A DNA stretch of 64,000 nt from an uncultured Parabacteroides sp. Its GTDB lineage: Bacteria > Bacteroidota > Bacteroidia > Bacteroidales > Tannerellaceae. The translations under genes and the position numbers were made by a program. A model generated the notes under the pieces. It made no database searches. It was given only the letters and a program-made list of their open reading frames with translations, and was not told the origin of the DNA. The stretch is from positions 38,165 through 102,164 of the forward strand of contig CAKVBA010000004.1 in the NCBI GenBank assembly GCA_934725305.1. Direction: 5' to 3'. Below, one piece after another: positions 34,711-42,591 of this stretch; position 1 is the stretch's first letter, and the number at the start of each line of letters is the position of its first letter.

Positions 34711-36771
34711 ATGATTAACCGTGAACTAATTAATCCTCGAAGCATCGTAGTGGTGGGAGGTTCCAATAATGTGCATAAACCGGGCGGTCGTATCGTTCGT
34801 AACTTATTGGATGGAAAGTATAAAGGTGACCTTCGTGTCGTTAATGCTAAAGATACAGACGTGCAGGGCATCAAGGCTTATCAGTCTGTAAATGAAATTC
34901 CTGAAACGGAATGTGCTATCATCTCTATCCCCGGACCATCTTGTCCGGATGTAATGGAGGTGCTTGCCAAAGAAAAAGGCGTGAAGGCCTTTATCGTTGT
35001 TTCTGCAGGATTTGGTGAAGAAACTGCAGAAGGTGCCGTGTTGGAACAGAGAATGTTGGACATCGTGAACGAAGCGGGAGCCAACATGATTGGTCCGAAC
35101 TGTATCGGTCTGATGAATATGAATTATCTGGGCGTGTTTACTCAGCCTATTCCTGAATTCCATCCTGAAGGAGTTGACTTTATTTCAAGCTCTGGTGGTA
35201 CAGCTTTATTTATCATTGAATCTGCTTTGACTAAGGGATTGCGTTTTTCTTCTGTATGGTCAGTAGGTAACTCTAAGCAGTTGGGTGTTGAGGATATTCT
35301 TGAACACATGGACCGTACATTTGATCCTTCTCGTGACTCTAAGATCAAGATTTTGTATATCGAACAGATTAAGCAGCCCGATAAACTGTTGTTCCATGCC
35401 TCTTCTTTGATTCGTAAGGGATGTAGAATTGCAGCAATTAAGGCAGGTAGCACAGACTCTGGTAAGCGTGCTGCTTCTTCACACACAGGCGCTATTGCCA
35501 GCTCAGACTCTGCTGTTGAAGCATTGTTCCGCAAGGCTGGTATCGTACGCTGCTTCAGCCGTGAAGAATTGACAACTGTAGCAAGTATCTTTACATTGAA
35601 GCGTGTACACGGCAAGAATTGTGCTATTGTAACTCATGCCGGTGGTCCTGCTGTTATGTTGGCCGATGCTTTGTCAAAGGGTCATTTGAACGTTCCGTTC
35701 ATTGATGGTCCTATGGCTGCCGAATTGAAGTCTAAATTGTATCCGGGCGCTGCTGTTGGTAACCCGATTGATATCATTGGTACTGGTACACCGGAACACT
35801 TGGCTACTGCTATTGACTATTGCGAAAACAAGTTTGACAACATTGACTTGATGATGGTTATTTTCGGTACACCGGGTCTGGTTAAGTTGTATGATACATT
35901 TGAAGTGTTGCACAAGAAGATGGAAGAGTGTAAGAAGCCTATCTTCCCGATTTTGCCTTCTATCGTAACAGCCGGTCCTGAAGTACAGTGCTTTATCAAG
36001 AAAGGCCATGTAAACTTCTCTGATGAGGTTACTTTGGGTACAGCTTTGTCACGTGTGTTGAACACTCCGGAACCAGCAAGTTCAGATATCCAGTTATATG
36101 GTGTTGATGTGCCTGAAGTACGTCGTATCATTGACGGTTTGCCTGAAAGCGGTTATTTGTCTCCTGAAAATGTTCGCTTGTTGCTCCGTGCTGCTAACAT
36201 TCCTTTGGTTGACGAGTTCGCTTCTGATAACAGAGAAGAATTGCTTGCATTTGCTAAGAAGGTTCAGTATCCGGTTGTGGCTAAGGTTGTAGGTCCGGTT
36301 CATAAGAGTGATATTGGTGGTGTTGCTTTGAATATTGGTAGCGAAGAACATCTGATATTTGAATATGACCGCATGATGAAGTTGCCAGGTGTAACAGGCG
36401 TTATGGTTCAGCCGATGTTGAAGGGTACAGAATTGTTCTTGGGTGCTAAGTATGAAGAACGTTTTGGCCACGTTGTATTGTGTGGTTTGGGCGGTATCTT
36501 TGTTGAGGTATTGAAGGATGTGTCTTATGGTTTGGCTCCGTTGTCATACGAAGAAACCTTCTCTATGATTCATTCATTGCGCGGTTATCCTATCATCAAG
36601 GGTACTCGTGGTCAGAAGGGCGTTGACGAACAGCAGTATGCTGATATCATTGTACGTCTGTCCACTCTTCTTCGTTTCGCAAGAGAAATCAAAGAGATGG
36701 ATATCAATCCGCTGGTATCAACCGAACGTGGTCTGTTTGCTGTGGATGCTCGTATTCGTATTGAAAAATAA
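34711..36771 (+). CDS. Acetate/acyl-CoA ligase (ADP-forming), fused alpha-beta
   Basis: The 686-residue protein is placed from the ATG at 34711. Order of domains: CoA-binding Rossmann domain (SIVVVGGSNNVHKPGGRIVR), two ligase-CoA domains with the phosphorylated histidine in AASSHTGAIASSD, and the C-terminal ATP-grasp domain (VAKVVGPVHKSDIGGVALN; LNIGSEEHL). Such enzymes turn acyl-CoA and ADP+Pi into acid and ATP, conserving energy during amino-acid or sugar fermentation. It fits functionally with the nearby indolepyruvate oxidoreductase, whose acyl-CoA products it could use. The early frame adds eight residues from a TTG and was rejected. Confidence 0.9.
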   Translation: MINRELINPRSIVVVGGSNNVHKPGGRIVRNLLDGKYKGDLRVVNAKDTDVQGIKAYQSVNEIPETECAIISIPGPSCPDVMEVLAKEKGVKAFIVVSAGFGEETAEGAVLEQRMLDIVNEAGANMIGPNCIGLMNMNYLGVFTQPIPEFHPEGVDFISSSGGTALFIIESALTKGLRFSSVWSVGNSKQLGVEDILEHMDRTFDPSRDSKIKILYIEQIKQPDKLLFHASSLIRKGCRIAAIKAGSTDSGKRAASSHTGAIASSDSAVEALFRKAGIVRCFSREELTTVASIFTLKRVHGKNCAIVTHAGGPAVMLADALSKGHLNVPFIDGPMAAELKSKLYPGAAVGNPIDIIGTGTPEHLATAIDYCENKFDNIDLMMVIFGTPGLVKLYDTFEVLHKKMEECKKPIFPILPSIVTAGPEVQCFIKKGHVNFSDEVTLGTALSRVLNTPEPASSDIQLYGVDVPEVRRIIDGLPESGYLSPENVRLLLRAANIPLVDEFASDNREELLAFAKKVQYPVVAKVVGPVHKSDIGGVALNIGSEEHLIFEYDRMMKLPGVTGVMVQPMLKGTELFLGAKYEERFGHVVLCGLGGIFVEVLKDVSYGLAPLSYEETFSMIHSLRGYPIIKGTRGQKGVDEQQYADIIVRLSTLLRFAREIKEMDINPLVSTERGLFAVDARIRIEK

Positions 36772-36802
36772 TTATACTCCAATAAGTATTTATTAATCTC
36801 GA

Positions 36803-36845
36803 GAGGGGTTGTGTCAAAAATGGTAGTTTTGATGCAGCCCCTTTA
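36803..36845 (+). terminator. Terminator of the acyl-CoA synthetase gene
   Basis: GGGGTTGTGTCAAAA pairs with TTTTGATGCAGCCCC, followed by TTT. It belongs to the shared TGCATCAAAA family and abuts palindromic element A. Confidence 0.8.
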
Positions 36846-37045
36846 ACCCAAATCGGTCATTAGAACGAAAAAAAGTAAAGCGGCTGAATATTTTTATTCT
36901 TTCCAACTCTTGTCAGCACTTCTTTCGGCATCTTGCTTCCGCCTGCGTTTCGACATAGCCCGCTATGCCTTCAACGCAGCCATTGCAACCTGCTCAAAAC
37001 AAGCACTAACAAGAATTGTAATCTAATGACCGAATTGGGTTTAAA
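36842..37045. repeat. Palindromic MITE-like element A
   Basis: About 204 bp is bounded by inverted ends TTTAACCCAAATCGGTCATT and AATGACCGAATTGGGTTTAA. A nested dyad lies near the middle (TGCGTT...CATAGC / GCTATG...AACGCA). No coding frame was recognised. A relative with the same ends is at 45189-45382. Confidence 0.65.
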
Positions 37046-37165
37046 GTTTGTCGTGATTCGTAAAGTGTAAGCCGCTGAATCCCGATTTTGGAAGCTGTGG
37101 AGCCGTTTGTAATCTTCCTGTGCCTTTGTGTAGTGGGCGGAATAAATAGATCAGAGGCATAAAAC

Positions 37166-37200
37166 AGAAAAGGCTCTGCAGAAAAATCTGCAAAGCCTTG
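37166..37200 (-). terminator. Terminator of tRNA-Ser
   Basis: AAGGCTTTGCAGA pairs with TCTGCAGAGCCTT in the minus direction, followed by TTCTGTTTT, just after the tRNA 3' end. Confidence 0.75.
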
Positions 37201-37214
37201 TATAACTCATTCTG

Positions 37215-37301
37215 CGGAAGCGGGGGGATTCGAACCCCCGGTACAGTTACCCGTACGTCAGTTTAGCAAACTGGTGGTTTCAGCCACTCACCCACACTTC
37301 C
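37215..37301 (-). tRNA. tRNA-Ser (anticodon GCU)
   Basis: The 87-nt cloverleaf runs from GGAAGTG at the 5' end to CGCTTCC plus a G discriminator. The anticodon stem-loop CCAGTTTGCTAAACTGA gives anticodon GCU for AGC/AGU codons. A long variable arm (CGTACGGGTAACTGTACCG region) is typical of tRNA-Ser, and the T-arm reads GGGGGTTCGAATCCCCC. The CCA end is not encoded. Confidence 0.95.
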
Positions 37302-37336
37302 TTTTTGAAGTAGTGCATTTCCTTAGAATTGCGCTG

Positions 37337-37344
37337 CAAAGATA
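37337..37344 (-). promoter_or_regulatory. Candidate promoter box of tRNA-Ser
   Basis: On the minus strand, TATCTTTG (TAnnTTTG) lies 35 bp before the mature 5' end. An A/T-rich -33 region (TTTT) sits about 20 bp upstream. Confidence 0.55.
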
Positions 37345-37492
37345 GGGTGATATTTTGGAATAAAAAAATATTCTTGCCACTTTTTTCTATGAAAAATCGC
37401 AGGTTTCTTGTAGGAATCTATGTATCAAAGGAATGTCGAATCACTTTTTTTCTTTTTTATATTCATGCGTAGGGTTATGTCGGTAAAAATAA

Positions 37493-37500
37493 TACCTTTG
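37493..37500 (+). promoter_or_regulatory. Candidate -7 box of mltG
   Basis: TACCTTTG (TAnnTTTG) lies 33 bp before the ATG at 37534. No clear -33 element is present. Confidence 0.5.
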
Positions 37501-37533
37501 TGCACTTGTTGAATAGCTCTGAATAAAGCGAAC

Positions 37534-38574
37534 ATGAAGAAAATCAAACTTAGCAGAAAGAGTTGGCTGATAGGTCTTGCTTGTGCAGTCCTCTTGCTTG
37601 TCGGTGTCGGCGGATGGATGTATGGTCTGCTGTGGCGTTCCAATTTCAATCCGAAAAAGACCGCTTATGTTTATGTCGATCAGCATAAGTGTTTTGACGA
37701 CCTGTGTCGTCAGCTTGTAGATTCTGCCGGATGTCGTCAGATAGAATCCTTCAAGCAGTTGGCCGGTCTCTTGGACTATCCGGAACACATGAAGACCGGA
37801 CGTTATGCCGTTGAAAAAGAGATGGGCAATCTTGCTTTGCTAAACCGTCTGCGTCGCGGATTGCAGTCTGCCACACAAGTTACATTCAACAATATACGTT
37901 TGAAAGAGGATTTGGCTCGCCGGCTGGATGAGCAGCTAATGCTGGATCAGTCTGAACTGTTGACACTGTGGAACGATTCTGCCTATTGCGATTCCTTGGG
38001 TTTCACGACACTGACTTTGCCATTGCTGTTTATTCCCAACACGTATGAGATTTATTGGAATGTTCCGGCTAAGGGGTTGATGAATCGTATGCAGCGTGCA
38101 TATAAGGCCTTTTGGAATGAGCAGCGAATGAAAAAGGCCCAAGAGTTGGGCCTGACACCGGTTGAGGTGGCAATCTTGGCTTCTATTGTGGAAGAAGAGA
38201 CCGCAGCGGCAGATGAATATCCGATTGTTGCCGGACTCTATCTGAATCGCTTGAATGCGGGTATTCCTTTGCAGGCCGATCCGACCGTGAAGTTTGCTGT
38301 GGGAGATTTTACGCTTCAGCGCATTTTGTTTGAGCATCTTGAGATAGATTCACCCTATAACACCTATAAGAACATTGGCTTGCCTCCGGGTCCATTGCGC
38401 ATTCCCACCATACGCGGAGTGGATGCCGTGTTGAATTATACGAAGCACCGCTACTTTTATATGTGCGCCAAAGAGGATTTTTCCGGTCGTCACAACTTTG
38501 CCAAGACTTTGTCTGAGCACATTCGAAATGCCGATCGATATCGCATGGAGTTGAATCGGAGAAAAATACGATAG
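37534..38574 (+). CDS. mltG: Endolytic murein transglycosylase MltG
   Basis: The 346-residue inner-membrane protein has one N-terminal anchor helix (WLIGLACAVLLLVGVGGW). The YceG/MltG catalytic domain shows ILASIVEEETAAADEYPIVA with the catalytic Glu, AGLYLNRLNAGIPLQADPTV, and SPYNTYKNIGLPPGPLRIPT. It cuts nascent peptidoglycan strands and so sets glycan chain length. The length and motif order are as in other Bacteroidetes MltG. It is transcribed alone. Confidence 0.95.
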   Translation: MKKIKLSRKSWLIGLACAVLLLVGVGGWMYGLLWRSNFNPKKTAYVYVDQHKCFDDLCRQLVDSAGCRQIESFKQLAGLLDYPEHMKTGRYAVEKEMGNLALLNRLRRGLQSATQVTFNNIRLKEDLARRLDEQLMLDQSELLTLWNDSAYCDSLGFTTLTLPLLFIPNTYEIYWNVPAKGLMNRMQRAYKAFWNEQRMKKAQELGLTPVEVAILASIVEEETAAADEYPIVAGLYLNRLNAGIPLQADPTVKFAVGDFTLQRILFEHLEIDSPYNTYKNIGLPPGPLRIPTIRGVDAVLNYTKHRYFYMCAKEDFSGRHNFAKTLSEHIRNADRYRMELNRRKIR

Positions 38575-38910
38575 ATAAAAGACTTATACAATGTAACTAC
38601 GAGTGTAGCAACAAGCGCAACGATGTGAAATGATTAATAGGGCAAAACAACGGACATTTATATAATAAGCCAACAGACAGGCAAAAGACCGTTCATCTTG
38701 CCATAAAGATAAGTGATAACGTTAAATAGATTCCATTTTGCATCGGTGATACAGGGAAACCGATTCCAATCGTATAGCGCAGTTTGAGGAGGCATTTGGG
38801 CGGTCAAAAAATACTTATATTGTTGAGTTATATTCTTTTTGGCGTTTTCTTTTCGCTTTCATATCTTTTCTTATCTTTGCATATGATAATTGAAATCTAT
38901 TTAAATACAC
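38575..38910 (+). promoter_or_regulatory. Intergenic gap with iorA promoter box
   Basis: No gene is seen in this 336-bp gap. TATCTTTG at 38872-38879 (TAnnTTTG) lies 31 bp before the iorA ATG, with T-rich sequence upstream. Confidence 0.5.
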
Positions 38911-40509
38911 ATGGAAAAACATTTATTTTTAGGAGACGAGGCTATTGCGCAAGCTGCAATTGATGCTGGTTTATCTGGCGTATATGCTTATCCTGGAACT
39001 CCATCTACAGAGATTACAGAGTATATCCAGGGTTCTGCAGTAGCAAGAGAAAGAGGAATCCATTGCCGTTGGAGTGCCAACGAAAAGACTGCAATGGAAG
39101 CCGCTCTGGGTATGAGTTACGCAGGCAAGCGTTCACTTTGCTGTATGAAGCACGTGGGTTTGAACGTAGCTGCGGATTGCTTTATGAATGCCGCAATGAG
39201 TGGTATTAATGGTGGTATGATCATCGTTACAGCTGATGACCCTTCTATGCACTCTTCACAGAATGAACAGGATAACCGTGTATATGGCAATTTCGCCATG
39301 ATTCCTATGTTTGAGCCATCCAGTCAGCAAGAGGCTTATGATATGGTGTACAATGGTTTTGAACTGTCTGAAAGATTGGGCTATCCTATTTTGTTGCGTG
39401 TGACAACACGAATGGCTCACTCTCGTGCCGGTGTAGTAACTCAAGCTCCGAAACCTGAAAATGAGATGAAATGTCCGGAAGATGGACGTCAGCGTTTCAT
39501 CCTGTTGCCTGCTTTGGCCCGTAAGCGCTACAAAACATTGCTTGCTGCTCAGGATGTGATGGTTGATGCGTCTGAAAAATCGGCTTATAATGTTTACTAT
39601 GATGCTCCGAATAAAGATCTGGGTATTATCACAACAGGTATTGCCTTTAATTATCTTTCTGAAAACTATCCTGATGGATTTGAACATCCTGTATTGAAGA
39701 TCTCTCAGTATCCGTTGCCCATGAAGCAGATCAGACAGATAGTGGCAGAATGTGATGAGATTTTGGTGTTGGAAGAGGGCTATCCGGTTGTTGAACAGCA
39801 ATTAAAGGGTCTGCTTTCTATGGGAATTATTGTTCATGGTCGCTTGGATGGCACTTTGCAGCGCGACGGTGAACTGACTCCGGATGCCGTAGGAAAGGCT
39901 TTGGGTAAGAAGATTACTCAGTATTATGCTATTCCCGAAGTGGTGGAACAGCGTCCGCCTGCATTGTGTCAGGGATGTGGTCACCGCGATATGTATCAGG
40001 CATTGAATGAAGTTGTGGCTGAATACGAAGGTGCTAAAGTGTTTGGTGATATTGGTTGCTACACATTGGGCGCATTGCCTCCGTTCCGTGCTATCGACTC
40101 TTGTATTGATATGGGTGCTTCTATCACAATGGCCAAGGGTGCATCTGACGCAGGTGTTTATCCGGCTATCTCTGTGATTGGTGACTCAACATTTACTCAT
40201 TCTGGTATGACAGGTCTGTTGGATTGTGTAAACGAAAATACCAATATGACGATTGTTATTTCTGATAATGAAACAACGGCAATGACCGGTGGTCAGGATT
40301 CAGCCGGAACCGGACGAATCGAATCAATCTGTAGAGGATTGGGTGTTGATCCGGCTCATATCCGTGTAATGGTTCCTTTGAAGAAGAACTATGAAGAGAT
40401 GAAGGCTATCATCCGTGAAGAGATTGAATATAAAGGTATTTCTGTCCTGATTCCTCGTCGAGAATGTATTCAGACATTAACCAGAAAGAAAAAAGCAAGT
40501 AAGAAATGA
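38911..40509 (+). CDS. iorA: Indolepyruvate ferredoxin oxidoreductase, alpha subunit
   Basis: The 532-residue subunit converts aryl pyruvates from aromatic amino acids to acyl-CoA. YAYPGTPSTEITEYI near residue 25 and ANEKTAMEAALGMSYAG form the first pyrimidine domain. LCQGCGHRDMYQAL, FGDIGCYTLGALPPF and VIGDSTFTHSGMTGL form the TPP/Mg domain. Archaeal and other IorA proteins carry a C-terminal 2[4Fe-4S] ferredoxin domain; this one ends at SVLIPRRECIQTLTRKKKAS without it. The missing clusters might be supplied by a separate ferredoxin. iorB overlaps its end by 4 bp. Confidence 0.94.
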   Translation: MEKHLFLGDEAIAQAAIDAGLSGVYAYPGTPSTEITEYIQGSAVARERGIHCRWSANEKTAMEAALGMSYAGKRSLCCMKHVGLNVAADCFMNAAMSGINGGMIIVTADDPSMHSSQNEQDNRVYGNFAMIPMFEPSSQQEAYDMVYNGFELSERLGYPILLRVTTRMAHSRAGVVTQAPKPENEMKCPEDGRQRFILLPALARKRYKTLLAAQDVMVDASEKSAYNVYYDAPNKDLGIITTGIAFNYLSENYPDGFEHPVLKISQYPLPMKQIRQIVAECDEILVLEEGYPVVEQQLKGLLSMGIIVHGRLDGTLQRDGELTPDAVGKALGKKITQYYAIPEVVEQRPPALCQGCGHRDMYQALNEVVAEYEGAKVFGDIGCYTLGALPPFRAIDSCIDMGASITMAKGASDAGVYPAISVIGDSTFTHSGMTGLLDCVNENTNMTIVISDNETTAMTGGQDSAGTGRIESICRGLGVDPAHIRVMVPLKKNYEEMKAIIREEIEYKGISVLIPRRECIQTLTRKKKASKK

Positions 40510-41087
40510 AAACAGATATTATATTGTCAGGTGTAGGAGGTCAGGGTATCCTATCAATCGCTGCTGTCATTGGTGAAGCAGCCCTGAATGAAGGTTTGTA
40601 CATGAAGCAGGCCGAAGTGCACGGCATGAGCCAGCGTGGTGGTGATGTGCAGTCAAACTTACGATTGTCGGACAGACCGATTGCTTCGGACTTGATCGCA
40701 TTGGGCCAGGCCGATTTGATTATCTCATTGGAGCCGATGGAAAGTTTGCGCTATCTGCCTTATCTGAAGAAAGATGGATGGTTGGTAACCAACTCTCAGC
40801 CATTTATGAATATTCCTAACTATCCGGAAGAGGATAAGTTGACAGCCGAATTGGATAAATTGCCTCACAAGGTTGTGCTGGATGTTGAAAGCATCGCAAA
40901 AGAGGTTGGCTCAGTGCGTGCTGCCAATATCGTTATGTTGGGTGCGGCTTCTCCGTTCATCGGCATCGATTATGATAAGATTGAAAATGGTATTCGCCAG
41001 ATCTTCGGAAGAAAAGGTGAAGAGATTGTTGATATGAACTTGAAGGCGTTGAAGGCCGGATATGATGTGGCGCAGAGCATGCGTTAA
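40506..41087 (+). CDS. iorB: Indolepyruvate ferredoxin oxidoreductase, beta subunit
   Basis: The 193-residue gamma-type oxidoreductase domain protein shows IILSGVGGQGILSIAAVIGE, the CoA/substrate-binding glycine loop near the N-terminus, then EVHGMSQRGGDVQSNLRLSD and the IGIDYDKIENGI segment. It forms the heterodimer with IorA. The start lies inside the iorA stop (ATGA), so translation is coupled. A terminator follows. Confidence 0.94.
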   Translation: MKTDIILSGVGGQGILSIAAVIGEAALNEGLYMKQAEVHGMSQRGGDVQSNLRLSDRPIASDLIALGQADLIISLEPMESLRYLPYLKKDGWLVTNSQPFMNIPNYPEEDKLTAELDKLPHKVVLDVESIAKEVGSVRAANIVMLGAASPFIGIDYDKIENGIRQIFGRKGEEIVDMNLKALKAGYDVAQSMR

Positions 41088-41104
41088 AAAGACAGTCAAG
41101 CATA

Positions 41105-41150
41105 AAAAATCTCCTTCGGATAGCCTTAGGGCGTATTCGAAGGAGATCTG
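41105..41150 (+). terminator. Terminator of iorAB
   Basis: AATCTCCTTCG-ATA pairs with TAT-CGAAGGAGAT around an 11-nt loop. A-runs precede it and TTAATTTAT follows. Confidence 0.75.
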
Positions 41151-41168
41151 TTAATTTATAATAAGAGA

Positions 41169-41687
41169 ATGTTTATGAAAAGATATTTGCTGTTAGCATT
41201 GTTCTTGATGCTGGGTTGGGTAACTCGTGCACAGGACAATAGCTCTGATATTGTGAAGGTGGGAGATCGGATGCCCTCTTTTACGATTGTTTCGGACAAA
41301 GGTCATAGTACAGCTTCTTCTACATTCAAGGGAAAAGTTGTGCTGATCAATTTCTTTGCTACTTGGTGCCCGCCTTGTCAGAAAGAGCTGGCCTCTGTGC
41401 AACAGAAGTTATGGCCGAAATACAAGAACAATAAAGATTTTGTGTTGTTGGTGATTGGCCGTGAACACACAGATGCCGATTTGGCAAAATACAACGAGAT
41501 GAAGGGTTTTACGTTCCCGTTGTATCCGGATAAGAGTCGTGCAATCTACAGCTCTTTTGCCAAGAGCTTGATTCCGCGAAGCTATCTGATTGATAAGAGT
41601 GGTAAAATTATATATGCTTCTAAAGGTTATACCGATCAGGAATTTGAAGCACTGATGCAGGAAATAGAGAAATCGTTAAAACATTAG
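41169..41687 (+). CDS. TlpA-like thiol-disulfide protein, exported
   Basis: The 172-residue protein has a signal peptide (YLLLALFLMLGWVTRAQ) and a thioredoxin fold of the TlpA/ResA type. NFFATWCPPCQKELASVQ holds the active-site WCPPC, and KSLIPRSYLIDKSGKIIY the conserved cis-Pro region. It acts in the periplasm, probably keeping partner thiols reduced or resolving disulfides. It starts soon after the iorAB terminator and is followed after only 6 bp by the flavodoxin-ferredoxin gene, so the two may be co-expressed. Confidence 0.9.
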   Translation: MFMKRYLLLALFLMLGWVTRAQDNSSDIVKVGDRMPSFTIVSDKGHSTASSTFKGKVVLINFFATWCPPCQKELASVQQKLWPKYKNNKDFVLLVIGREHTDADLAKYNEMKGFTFPLYPDKSRAIYSSFAKSLIPRSYLIDKSGKIIYASKGYTDQEFEALMQEIEKSLKH

Positions 41688-41693
41688 AAGGTT

Positions 41694-42476
41694 ATGCAAT
41701 ATACAAGTGTTCATTTGATTTATTTTTCTCCGACTCATACTTCTGCCAAAATAGCGTATGCTATTGTTGAGGGAATGAATGTGAAAACATTTTCAGAGTC
41801 AGATATAACTCACGAAAAGCCCGTTGAGACAAGTATTGAAGATGAATTGACTGTGGTGGCAGTGCCTGTATATGGCGGACGCGTAGCTGAGACAGCATTA
41901 GATCGTCTGCAAATGTTTCAAGCTTGTAATGCGCCGGTGGTGCCGGTGGTTGTGTTTGGCAATCGTGATTATGAAGATGCATTGCTTGAGTTGAGCGATA
42001 CATTGAAAGCGCAAGGTTTTATTCCTGTGGCTGCGGGTGCTTTTATCGGTGAGCACTCTTATAGTCGTCGGGATATGCCGATTGCAGCCGGGCGTCCGGA
42101 TGATGAGGATCTGAATAAAGCAATGGCTTTTGGCAAAGCTATTATGGCAAAGTTGAACAAACCGGAATCTCCGGAAGAGGCCGAGCCTTTGCAGATTAAG
42201 GGCAATTTCCCCTATAAAGTGAAGTCTCCGTCAACACCGCAGGCGCCTGTGACTGATAGTGAGCTTTGCACACAGTGTGAATACTGTATCGATGTGTGTC
42301 CAACCGATGCGATCTCGTTGGCCGACGATGGCATGTATAGCGATCCGGCTAAGTGCATCAAGTGTTGTGCATGCGTGAAAGAGTGTCCGGAAAGCGCTCG
42401 TTCGTTTGACACACCTTATACGGCCCTGTTGCATAAAAATTGCAGTGCTCGCAAGGAGCCGGAGTTGTTTATGTAG
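41694..42476 (+). CDS. EFR1-type flavodoxin-ferredoxin protein
   Basis: The 260-residue protein has an N-terminal flavodoxin-like domain (YFSPTHTSAKIAYAI binds FMN phosphate; VPVYGGRVAETAL) and a C-terminal 2[4Fe-4S] domain. The cluster motifs are CTQCEYCIDVCPTDA and CIKCCACVKECPESA. Such EFR1 proteins are small electron carriers. Because IorA lacks its own ferredoxin domain and its genes lie just upstream, this protein is a reasonable electron acceptor for IorAB; that link is inference. It has no signal peptide and is cytoplasmic. Confidence 0.85.
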   Translation: MQYTSVHLIYFSPTHTSAKIAYAIVEGMNVKTFSESDITHEKPVETSIEDELTVVAVPVYGGRVAETALDRLQMFQACNAPVVPVVVFGNRDYEDALLELSDTLKAQGFIPVAAGAFIGEHSYSRRDMPIAAGRPDDEDLNKAMAFGKAIMAKLNKPESPEEAEPLQIKGNFPYKVKSPSTPQAPVTDSELCTQCEYCIDVCPTDAISLADDGMYSDPAKCIKCCACVKECPESARSFDTPYTALLHKNCSARKEPELFM

Positions 42477-42591
42477 GCAAGGCGGTGTTTCGGTAGTGTC
42501 TTGTGAGAGATTGCCAAAATCGGTTTGTTGATAGACGGCGTTTTGTCTTCTTGCTCTTATTTTTAGCCGTAATAAATTTATGTGATTATAT

